From: Halanaerobium sp.
Lineage (GTDB): Bacteria > Bacillota > Halanaerobiia > Halanaerobiales > Halanaerobiaceae
Reading direction: 5' to 3'
DNA length: 6,518 nucleotides
Assembly (NCBI GenBank): GCA_003070825.1
Contig: QBLP01000102.1
Location: 1-6,518, forward strand
How positions within the stretch are numbered: the stretch's first letter is position 1; each line of letters starts with the position of its first letter. The notes below the pieces were generated by a model. The model saw only the letters and a program-made list of their open reading frames with translations. It did not search any database and was not told the origin of the DNA. This document shows positions 1 through 5,902 of this stretch, one piece after another. Position numbers and translations under genes: made by a program.

Positions 1-269
1 TTATTATTATAAAAATAGGTTCTTATATTTTGGTTATTTACACTTGTATTTAAAAGTTCTTTATTATTTTGGACAGAATTTTTAGCTTCTGATTTAATAT
101 TCTGCATCTCTAATTCTAATATACTATGCACTTCGTCTTTTAATTGTCTTTCCAAATAAATATAAAGAGTTGAGCTAAAGAAAATTAAAACAAGGAAAAG
201 TATTATCATATACCAGATTGTCAAATTGACTTTTAAAGGAAGTTTTTTATAATTAAATTTTTTAGTCAT
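1..269 (-). CDS. Sensor histidine kinase, N-terminal part only (runs off the window edge)
   Basis: An open frame starts with ATG at 269–267 and continues without a stop to base 1, giving 89 visible codons. The protein begins with a short basic segment (MTKKFNYKKLPLK), then a hydrophobic stretch at about residues 16–37 (LTIWYMIILFLVLIFFSS) that looks like the first membrane-spanning helix. A polar, Glu/Lys/Asn-rich segment follows, which would be the start of the extracytoplasmic sensor domain. The Leu-Thr-x-Trp-Tyr entry to the first helix is common in membrane-bound histidine kinases. The start codon overlaps the stop of the preceding response regulator in an ATGACTAA arrangement (8 nt), which indicates translational coupling and pairing of the two proteins. 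HAMP, dimerisation/phosphoacceptor and ATPase domains would lie beyond the window, so the kinase assignment rests on context and the N-terminus. The stimulus cannot be predicted. Confidence 0.8.
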   Translation of the reverse strand, partial: MTKKFNYKKLPLKVNLTIWYMIILFLVLIFFSSTLYIYLERQLKDEVHSILELEMQNIKSEAKNSVQNNKELLNTSVNNQNIRTYFYNN

Positions 270-942
270 CCTTAATAACCTTCATTCGATATCCCCGTCC
301 CCTTACGGTCTCTATAAGCTTTACCTGATGCTGATCATCAATTTTCTTTCTTAAAAACCTAATATAAACATCAACAATATTGGTATTATTTCCACTCATA
401 TATCCCCATACATGTTCTTCAATTTGAGATCTACTTAAAATATTACCTCTGTTTCTCATCAAATATTCTAAAAGAGCATATTCTTTACTGGTAAGTTCAA
501 CTTCTTTATTTGCTCTTTCAGCAGTATAGTTAACAGTATTTAAAACTAAATCTCCATTTTCTAATATATTGCTGTGTTCTTTAACTCCTCTCCTAAAAAT
601 TGTTTTTATTCTTGCAATTAGTTCTTCAAATGCAAATGGTTTGGTTAAGTAATCATCAGCTCCCATATTTAATCCTTTAACTTTATCCTCTAAATTATCT
701 CTTGCCGTTAAAATAAGTACAGGTGTGGTGTCTTTCCATTCTCTTAATTCAGATAATACTTCCAGTCCACTTTTTTTAGGTATCATTATATCTAAAATTA
801 TTAAATCATATTGATTAACAATTGTTTTGTCAATTGCTTTTTCTCCATCATAGGCAGTGTCCGCTGTAAAGTTTTCTCTTTCCAGTCTTTTCTTTATTAT
901 TGCTGCCAAATCCTTTTCATCTTCAACAATAAGAATATTCAT
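262..942 (-). CDS. OmpR/PhoB-family two-component response regulator
   Basis: This 226-residue protein has the usual two-domain layout and length. The receiver domain (about 1–118) carries the acidic pocket E7/D8, phospho-acceptor D51 (ILDIMIP), switch residue T79 (LILTARD) and K101 followed by P102 (YLTKPF). The winged-helix DNA-binding domain (about 127–221) has the ELTSKEYALLEYL signature, VDVYIRFLRKKI recognition region and the closing ETVRGRGYRM hairpin. Phosphorylation by the partner kinase should drive dimerisation and binding to direct repeats at target promoters. The ATG is preceded by AGAGGAA at 952–958, about 9 nt upstream. The sensor kinase gene overlaps its 3' end. Overall it resembles ArlR/CssR-type regulators of Firmicutes, but target genes cannot be inferred, so no symbol is given. 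Confidence 0.95.
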   Translation of the reverse strand: MNILIVEDEKDLAAIIKKRLERENFTADTAYDGEKAIDKTIVNQYDLIILDIMIPKKSGLEVLSELREWKDTTPVLILTARDNLEDKVKGLNMGADDYLTKPFAFEELIARIKTIFRRGVKEHSNILENGDLVLNTVNYTAERANKEVELTSKEYALLEYLMRNRGNILSRSQIEEHVWGYMSGNNTNIVDVYIRFLRKKIDDQHQVKLIETVRGRGYRMKVIKDD

Positions 943-982
943 CTATAGCACTTCCTCTATGTTAATGATTTTCTATTCAATG

Positions 983-991
983 AGTATAGCA
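983..991 (-). promoter_or_regulatory. Likely extended -10 promoter for the two-component operon
   Basis: Read on the minus strand, this is TGCTATACT, an extended -10 element (TG-N-TATAMT type), about 40 nt before the response-regulator ATG. A transcript starting near 976 would have a leader of roughly 34 nt. No good -35 hexamer is visible 16–18 nt upstream, which fits an extended -10 promoter. The element lies directly after the ileS terminator, where an independent promoter would be expected. The assignment is by inspection only. Confidence 0.45.
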
Positions 992-1012
992 GTGGATTAT
1001 TAAAAAATGATT

Positions 1013-1047
1013 AAAAAAAGCAGCCCCGGTTATTTGGGGCTGCTTTT
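1013..1047 (-). terminator. Intrinsic terminator of ileS
   Basis: The arms GCAGCCCC (1020–1027) and GGGGCTGC (1036–1043) pair perfectly around an 8-nt loop. The stem can extend by four A:T pairs (1016–1019 with 1044–1047). On the minus strand the hairpin is followed by a run of seven U residues (complement of 1013–1019). It begins about 34 nt after the ileS stop codon. The U tract favours the minus-strand direction. On the plus strand only four T residues follow, and no plus-strand gene is seen. Confidence 0.92.
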
Positions 1048-1081
1048 AAATGAATATACACTAATTATTTAATTCTAATTC

Positions 1082-3868
1082 TCAGCTAATTACATCTGCA
1101 CATCTTTGACATATGTCTTCGTGATCTTCAATTTCGCCAACTGTCTCATCATACTTCCAGCAGCGGTCACACTTTTCTCCTCTTGCTTCACTCACTTTTA
1201 CTAGAACTGAACTCTCTTCACCCTGATGTGCATCTTCTGCAGTCAGCTGCTCGTTTAGTTCAGCCTGAGAAACTATAAATAAATCAGCAAGCTGATCTAT
1301 TTCAGCCTCTAATAACTGCTGCTGCTCCTCATTAACTCCGTTTAATTCAACCATTGCTTCTAAAGAATTTCCTATTTTCTTTTCAGATCTGGCAATTTCA
1401 AGAGCTTTAGAAACATCTTTTCTTAAAGCCAGCAGTTTATCCCATTTATCAATTAATTCCTGGTCATAATAGCTTTCCTTTATTTCCGGCCAGTCAGTTA
1501 AAAATACACTTTCCTCAGCTCTCATCTTTTCTGGTAAGAACTGCCATACTTCTTCTGAGGTATGAGGAAGTACAGGTGCTAAAATAACAACCAGACCCAT
1601 CATTATATCATAAAGGGTGCTCTGAGTAGAGCGTCTGCTTAAGGAATCAGTGCCATCTGTGTACAGACGGTCTTTAGTAATATCCATATAAAGTGAGCTC
1701 ATCTCAACTGTACAGAAATTATGAACATCATGATAAACTCTATGATATTCATAGTTTTCAAAAGCAGAGGTTACCTTTTTAATCAGATCCTGTAAACGAA
1801 TCATAATCCAACGGTCTAATTCTCTGCGGTCTTCATATTCAACATAATTTTCGTCACTATCAAAATCACTGATATTACCCAGAATAAAGCGGTAGGTATT
1901 TCTAATTCTTCTGTAAGCTTCAGAATTTTGCTTTAAGATATTATCTGATACTTTAATATCATTTTTAAAATCAGAAGAAGCAACCCACAGTCTTAAAATA
2001 TCAGCACCATACTGATCTATAACTTTATGAGGGGAAACTACATTTCCCTGAGATTTAGACATCTTATTTCCTTTTTTATCTACTGTAAAACCATTGGTAA
2101 TAACTTCATTATATGGAGCTCTACCTTCGGTTGCCACAGCGGTAAGTAAGGAAGAGTTAAACCAGCCGCGGTACTGATCTGTACCCTCAAGATATACCTG
2201 AGCCGGCCAGGATAAATTATCTCTTGTTTCTAAAACAGCTTTATGACTGGAACCTGAATCAAACCAGACATCCATGATGTCTTCTTCCTTAGAGAAGTTC
2301 TGAGCTTCACAGTGAGGACAGCTGTATCCCTCAGGCAGTAAATCAACTGCATCCTTTTCATACCAGGCAGCAGAACCTTCTTCTGCAAAAATTGCTTTGA
2401 CAGAATCTAAAGTATCATCATTGATTATAGCTTCTCCACAGTCTTCACAGTAGAAAATGGGAATAGGCACACCCCATTTTTTCTGACGGGAAATACACCA
2501 ATCAGAGCGTTCAGAAATCATATTGCTCATTCTTTCTTCACCCCAGGCCGGATACCAATCTACATCCGCAATAGCCTGCAGAGCTTCCTCTTTAATTGCA
2601 TCAATAGATGCAAACCACTGATCAGTTGCTCTAAAGATTAGATTACCCTTACAGCGCCAGCAGTGAGGATACTGGTGATCTATAAAATCAAGATTCATCA
2701 GTAAGTTCTTTTCTTTTAATTTATCAGTTACCATAATATTTGCTTCATCATAATGTTTGCCGGCAAAATCACCAGCTTCTTCTGTAAAATAACCTTTATT
2801 ATCCATTGGGGCATAGACATCTAAATCATATTCCTGACCAACTACAAAGTCATCATGACCGTGACCGGGAGCAGTATGCACACAGCCTGAACCCTGTTCT
2901 AAAGTAACATGGTCTCCCAGAATCAGCAGTGATTCGCGGTCAACTATTGGATGTTGAGCTCTTTTATTTTCCAGCTCTTTACCGCTGAATTCTTCACTAA
3001 TAATTTGATATTCATCAATTCCAGATTGAGACATTACTGAATCTACAAGCTCTTTAGCCATTACCAGTTTTTCTCCCTCAGCTTCAACAACAACATAAGG
3101 ATAATCTGGATGGAAGGCAATTGCCATATTTGATGGAATAGTCCAGGGAGTAGTAGTCCAAATAACTATATAGCTGTCTTCACTGCTCAGCTTAACCCCA
3201 CCGACTTCTACTTCATCAATCATTGGAAATTTAACAAAAATAGAGGGGGCTCTATCTTCACCATATTCAACCTCAGCTTCAGCCAGAGCTGTCTCACAGT
3301 GTGGACACCAGTGCACTGGTTTTTTACCGCGGTAGAAAAGATCTTTTTTTGCCATTTCACCAAAGACTTCTATCTGTTTTACCTCATATTCTTTATTCAG
3401 GGTTAGATATGGATTATCCCATTCACCCCAGACACCGAGACGCTTAAACTGTTCCCGCTGACGGTCAACATATTTTAGCGCATAATTGGTGCATTTTTCT
3501 CTTAACTCAGAGATAGAAAGTTCTGCCCGCTCTTCATCACTCATCTCACTTGTAACCTGATGCTCAATCGGCAGACCATGGGTATCCCAGCCGGGAACAT
3601 AGGGAGAATAATAACCTCTTAAAGTTGCAAATCTGGTTACAAAATCCTTTAAAATTTTATTTAAAGCATGACCAATATGGATATCTCCATTTGCATATGG
3701 AGGGCCATCATGCAGAATAAAAGATTCGTTACCCTCTCTGTTTTCTACTGCTTTCTCATAAACTTTATTTTCACGCCACAATTCCTGAAAATCAACTTCT
3801 CTTTCACTCAGATTAGCCCGCATTGGGAAATCTGTATTTGGTAAATTAATAGTTTCTTTATAACCCAT
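1082..3868 (-). CDS. ileS: Isoleucyl-tRNA synthetase (class I, bacterial IleRS1 type)
   Basis: This 928-residue enzyme charges tRNA-Ile with isoleucine and edits misactivated valine in the cytoplasm. The catalytic Rossmann fold is split by the CP1 editing insert. Visible motifs are HIGH at 64–67 (GDIHIGH), KMSKS at 602–606, WCISRQ at 457–462 and the DQYRGWF segment at 564–570. The editing site shows the Thr-rich WTTTPWT (237–243) and GCVHTAPGHGHDD (328–340). The C-terminal zinc ribbon has C900, C903, C920 and C923. Two further Cys sets are present (C188/C191 with C403/C406, and C474/C477 with C517/C520). Length and C-terminal finger match the E. coli/Bacillus-type enzyme. The N-terminus MGYKETINLPNTDFPMR aligns with the family, supporting this ATG. 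AGGAGG lies at 3881–3886, a rather long 12 nt upstream. A T-box leader and its own promoter precede it, and an intrinsic terminator follows. The gene looks less AT-rich than its neighbours. Confidence 0.98.
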   Translation of the reverse strand: MGYKETINLPNTDFPMRANLSEREVDFQELWRENKVYEKAVENREGNESFILHDGPPYANGDIHIGHALNKILKDFVTRFATLRGYYSPYVPGWDTHGLPIEHQVTSEMSDEERAELSISELREKCTNYALKYVDRQREQFKRLGVWGEWDNPYLTLNKEYEVKQIEVFGEMAKKDLFYRGKKPVHWCPHCETALAEAEVEYGEDRAPSIFVKFPMIDEVEVGGVKLSSEDSYIVIWTTTPWTIPSNMAIAFHPDYPYVVVEAEGEKLVMAKELVDSVMSQSGIDEYQIISEEFSGKELENKRAQHPIVDRESLLILGDHVTLEQGSGCVHTAPGHGHDDFVVGQEYDLDVYAPMDNKGYFTEEAGDFAGKHYDEANIMVTDKLKEKNLLMNLDFIDHQYPHCWRCKGNLIFRATDQWFASIDAIKEEALQAIADVDWYPAWGEERMSNMISERSDWCISRQKKWGVPIPIFYCEDCGEAIINDDTLDSVKAIFAEEGSAAWYEKDAVDLLPEGYSCPHCEAQNFSKEEDIMDVWFDSGSSHKAVLETRDNLSWPAQVYLEGTDQYRGWFNSSLLTAVATEGRAPYNEVITNGFTVDKKGNKMSKSQGNVVSPHKVIDQYGADILRLWVASSDFKNDIKVSDNILKQNSEAYRRIRNTYRFILGNISDFDSDENYVEYEDRRELDRWIMIRLQDLIKKVTSAFENYEYHRVYHDVHNFCTVEMSSLYMDITKDRLYTDGTDSLSRRSTQSTLYDIMMGLVVILAPVLPHTSEEVWQFLPEKMRAEESVFLTDWPEIKESYYDQELIDKWDKLLALRKDVSKALEIARSEKKIGNSLEAMVELNGVNEEQQQLLEAEIDQLADLFIVSQAELNEQLTAEDAHQGEESSVLVKVSEARGEKCDRCWKYDETVGEIEDHEDICQRCADVIS

Positions 3869-3905
3869 CTACTTATATAACCTCCTGTAAAAATATATTA
3901 AAAAT

Positions 3906-3940
3906 AAAAAAAGCCTCCTGTCCTGTAAGGGACGAGAGAC
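3906..3940 (-). terminator. T-box attenuator (regulated terminator hairpin)
   Basis: On the minus strand GTCTCTCGTCC (3940–3930) pairs with GGACAGGAGGC (3923–3913) around a 6-nt loop. This gives 11 paired positions with one C·A mismatch and two G·U pairs. A run of seven U residues follows (complement of 3906–3912). Its 5' arm contains the CGTCC needed for the alternative antiterminator, so the two structures are mutually exclusive. This is the standard T-box switch. The ileS ribosome binding site lies about 20 nt further downstream. Confidence 0.9.
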
Positions 3941-4176
3941 CGCGGTACCACCCTAATTAAAACTAGTAAGCCACTAAATTAAAACAGCTTTAAATAACTA
4001 ATTTTATCTCAGTAATCCTTAACGCAGAAATACGGGTATACTACTCCATTCATATACCGATTCCAGGGTGATTTTCTCAATTTTTTTGTTTCCCGGCTTC
4101 CACCATTTCCGGTTCGCTGTAAACTATTAAAAATTGATACTATCCCTTTCACAATCATTTTATTCATATGACATTT
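3906..4176 (-). ncRNA. T-box riboswitch leader of ileS, isoleucine (AUC) specifier
   Basis: This cis-acting leader senses uncharged tRNA-Ile and allows ileS transcription when isoleucylation falls. The conserved T-box AGGGTGGTACCGCGG lies at 3954–3940. Its TGGT would pair with the tRNA ACCA end. AGGG and GCG of the T-box pair with the downstream CGTCCCT to form the antiterminator. Stem I is closed by AGGG (4147–4144) with CCCT (4068–4065). Above it, an internal loop has ATAGTAT on one side and AGAAAATCA on the other, i.e. the AGUA/GAA loop-E elements followed by specifier AUC (4072–4070) and a purine. The next helix is CAATTTTT (4136–4129) with AAAAATTG (4085–4078). The distal part has CCGG arms (4112–4109, 4096–4093) around the conserved GGTGGAA. 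A GGTATA/TATACC hairpin (4058–4035) follows Stem I. The stretch from 4034 to 3955 is AT-rich and I could not assign its folds. Confidence 0.95.
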
Positions 4177-4182
4177 TTCTCA

Positions 4183-4211
4183 ATTATAAACTATCAATTC
4201 TAATAAGTCAA
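4183..4211 (-). promoter_or_regulatory. Sigma-A promoter for the ileS leader
   Basis: On the minus strand this is TTGACT (4211–4206), a 17-nt spacer, then TATAAT (4188–4183): a perfect -10 and a -35 with one mismatch to TTGACA. Transcription would start at about 4178–4176, some 30 nt before the first strand of T-box Stem I, exactly as expected for this leader. It lies in the gap between the divIVA stop and the T-box, so ileS can be transcribed independently of the yggS–divIVA run. Confidence 0.88.
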
Positions 4212-4261
4212 GTTCAAATTGTGGCTTCTTAAGTTAAAATTAAACTCAATTTGGTAAAAAT

Positions 4262-4792
4262 CTAAAGATTTTCTTCAAAATCAGTATTATTTTCTTCCAT
4301 TCCTTCTACTTCAAAATCAGAATCATCAAAATCTCCTCTTAAAGATTCTTCAGCTTCCTCATTCAGCATCTCCAGATGACTTTCAAGTAGGGTTTGGAAG
4401 CGAATTTTAAAGAAATTTCGCTGTTCTCTGAGCTGTTCAAGCTTTCTTTTTTCAGAAGCTACCTGATCACGTGCATTATCTTTAATCTTTTCCGCCTTCA
4501 TTCGTGCTTCTTTAATAATCATTCGGGCTTCATTATCAGCCTGCTCAACTCTTTCGGAAATAGTACCCTGCATTGAATCAAGTGTATTCTGAAGTTTATC
4601 TTCCATATCTTCATAATTCTCTATTTTTTCTCTGAGATCCCTATTTTCTTCCTGAAGATTATTCAGATCTTTAAGCAGCCTTTCATAGGCAACCCCCACG
4701 TCATCCAAAAATTCATCGACTTGAGTAGTGTTGTAACCAAATGTCGACTTTTTAAATTCTTTATTATATATATCGAGTGGATTTAATTTCAA
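4262..4792 (-). CDS. divIVA: DivIVA-family polar/septal scaffold protein (TTG start)
   Basis: This 176-residue protein should bind curved membrane at division sites and poles and recruit division, polar-growth or chromosome-anchoring partners. The N-terminal lipid-binding domain (about 1–60) has the family pattern LNPLDIYNKEFKKS…GYNTTQVDEFLDDV. It is followed by long coiled-coil segments (about 30–60 and 62–147) and an acidic, probably disordered tail (about 145–176, rich in Asp/Glu). The start is TTG at 4792–4790: AAGGAGGG lies 5–6 nt upstream and the protein then begins MKLNPLDI, as in relatives. At the tip that carries F17-R18 in Bacillus DivIVA, this protein has T17-F18 directly before G19-Y20, so the arginine is absent. 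The gap to ylmH is 20 nt. Position immediately before ileS matches the B. subtilis order. A GpsB-like role is less likely given length and context. Confidence 0.95.
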   Translation of the reverse strand: MKLNPLDIYNKEFKKSTFGYNTTQVDEFLDDVGVAYERLLKDLNNLQEENRDLREKIENYEDMEDKLQNTLDSMQGTISERVEQADNEARMIIKEARMKAEKIKDNARDQVASEKRKLEQLREQRNFFKIRFQTLLESHLEMLNEEAEESLRGDFDDSDFEVEGMEENNTDFEENL

Positions 4793-4797
4793 AATAT

Positions 4798-4805
4798 CCC
4801 TCCTT
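4798..4805 (-). promoter_or_regulatory. Ribosome binding site fixing the TTG start of divIVA
   Basis: On the minus strand this is AAGGAGGG, a full complement to the 16S rRNA 3' end. It sits 5–6 nt before the TTG codon at 4792–4790. There is no in-frame ATG between it and the conserved MKLNPLDI residues, so TTG is the start. It lies in the 20-nt ylmH–divIVA gap. Confidence 0.85.
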
Positions 4806-4812
4806 ATTTAAA

Positions 4813-5601
4813 TCAAGTTAATCTTTTTAAAGTTAATTTAATTCTTCCTTTATTTGAAATACCTCTATTTTCCTCAACTTTTACTCTACCCCTGCCCCGA
4901 ACAGAAATTAAATCTCCAATCTCAACTTCTGCTGCCGGATCTGTTTCTATTTTCCAGTTCAATTTAACTTTTTGACTTTCGATATCCCTTGACATCTTAC
5001 TGCGAGAATCTCCAAAACCAGAACTGGCTACTGAATCCAGCCGCATCGAAGCAACTGTAGTTAAAATTTCTTTTTCATGCTGTACAGGTTGAACAATTTC
5101 TGATTCATCAATTTCTTTGACTTCTACAGGTACCTGGTGCACCTTATCAAGTTTCAGCTCAATAATATCTTCAATTTCAGCTGCAGTAATAATCTGGGCA
5201 AAATCTGAATGAACAAGAATATCACCAATCATTTTTCGTTTGAGACCTAAACCCATTAAAGCTCCCAGAAAATCTCTGTGCGTCAATTTTTGAAAAGCAA
5301 AATTACCATCAAGCTGATAGATTTTTATCTGCTTTTCTACTAAATCTGGAAAAAGATACTCTGGAAAAATAACCAGCCTTTTTCTTTCAGCTCCAGGATA
5401 GCCTCCCTCTTTTTTGCAATTAATTTCAGCAATCTGTTCAATCAAAGGTACTGCAATTTCAATCTGATAGGGATTGAGAAAATCTGTTGCTTGAGTTTTA
5501 TGATATTTTAAAACCTGTTCACACTTATCTAAAATATGTGATCCTAGCATTCTATCTTCTTCTCTATATAAATGATTTAATAACTTTTCTTCGTCAAACA
5601 T
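4813..5601 (-). CDS. ylmH: YlmH-type S4-domain RNA-binding protein
   Basis: This 262-residue protein matches the YlmH family in length and layout. The N-terminal part contains the family signatures GGYPGAERKRL (66–76) and THRDFLGALMGLGLKRKMIGDI (107–128). A C-terminal S4 RNA-binding domain follows (about 184–245), with SMRLDSVASSGF…SRSKMSRDI and the RGRGR loop (235–239). B. subtilis YlmH (RqcP2) binds the ribosomal 50S subunit in ribosome-associated quality control, where it can take the place of RqcP during C-terminal tailing of stalled chains. A link to cell division has been suggested from its location only. The ATG is preceded by AAGGTGGGG (about 5614–5606), which overlaps the yggT stop codon, so the two genes are probably translationally coupled. 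The gaps are 11 nt to yggT and 20 nt to divIVA. Confidence 0.93.
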   Translation of the reverse strand: MFDEEKLLNHLYREEDRMLGSHILDKCEQVLKYHKTQATDFLNPYQIEIAVPLIEQIAEINCKKEGGYPGAERKRLVIFPEYLFPDLVEKQIKIYQLDGNFAFQKLTHRDFLGALMGLGLKRKMIGDILVHSDFAQIITAAEIEDIIELKLDKVHQVPVEVKEIDESEIVQPVQHEKEILTTVASMRLDSVASSGFGDSRSKMSRDIESQKVKLNWKIETDPAAEVEIGDLISVRGRGRVKVEENRGISNKGRIKLTLKRLT

Positions 5602-5612
5602 AAGCCCCCACC

Positions 5613-5885
5613 TTAAATTACAATATTAATTAAAAAGTTTCTAATTATTGAAAGCGCAAAAAGAGCAATTAACGGTGAAATATCGATACCTAAAATTCCA
5701 CCTCTGGGCAAAAGGTCTCTAATTGGCCCCAAAATTGGTTCAGTCACATCATAAATAAACTTAATTATTTTTCTCCAGCGCATATCACTAGGATTTGGCC
5801 TGACCCAGGAAATAATTACCCGGCCTATGATCAATAAATTTAAAATTTCAAAAATAGCACTAATTGTTCTTGCTAAAATAAACAT
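5613..5885 (-). CDS. yggT: YggT-family (YlmG) small integral membrane protein
   Basis: This 90-residue protein has two hydrophobic segments, about 3–27 and 66–89, joined by a polar linker. It shows the family signatures SWVRPNPSDMRW (26–37), YDVTEPILGPIRDLLP (45–60) and GIDISPLIALFAL (66–78). Length is typical for single-unit Firmicutes YggT/YlmG. The family is linked to division and, in plastids and cyanobacteria, to nucleoid distribution and membrane complex assembly. The biochemical role is not settled. The start ATG has GGAGG at 5897–5893, 7 nt upstream. It follows yggS by 17 nt and precedes ylmH by 11 nt. In B. subtilis sepF separates the ylmE and ylmG equivalents; here it does not. Confidence 0.93.
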   Translation of the reverse strand: MFILARTISAIFEILNLLIIGRVIISWVRPNPSDMRWRKIIKFIYDVTEPILGPIRDLLPRGGILGIDISPLIALFALSIIRNFLINIVI

Positions 5886-5902
5886 TATTCTTCCTCCAGA
5901 TT

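Noticed and set aside
1013..1047. Bidirectional terminator
   Set aside because: The stem is symmetric, but only four T residues follow on the plus strand and no plus-strand gene approaches it, so only the minus-strand role is supported.
4158..4172. Mini-ORF ATG TCA TAT GAA TAA in the ileS leader, considered as a leader peptide
   Set aside because: It has no ribosome binding site, no isoleucine codons and only four codons. The T-box explains regulation without it.
4215..4253. Inverted repeat CAAATTG…CAATTTG between divIVA and the ileS promoter, considered as a terminator
   Set aside because: The arms are only 7 bp, AT-rich and 25 nt apart, with no U tract following. It also runs up to the ileS -35 region. 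The pairing is expected by chance in such AT-rich sequence.
4394..4576. 60-codon plus-strand open frame opposite divIVA
   Set aside because: It lies entirely antisense to a well-supported coiled-coil gene, has no family features, and its Phe/Leu/Ser richness is what the reverse of a Glu/Lys-rich coding strand produces.
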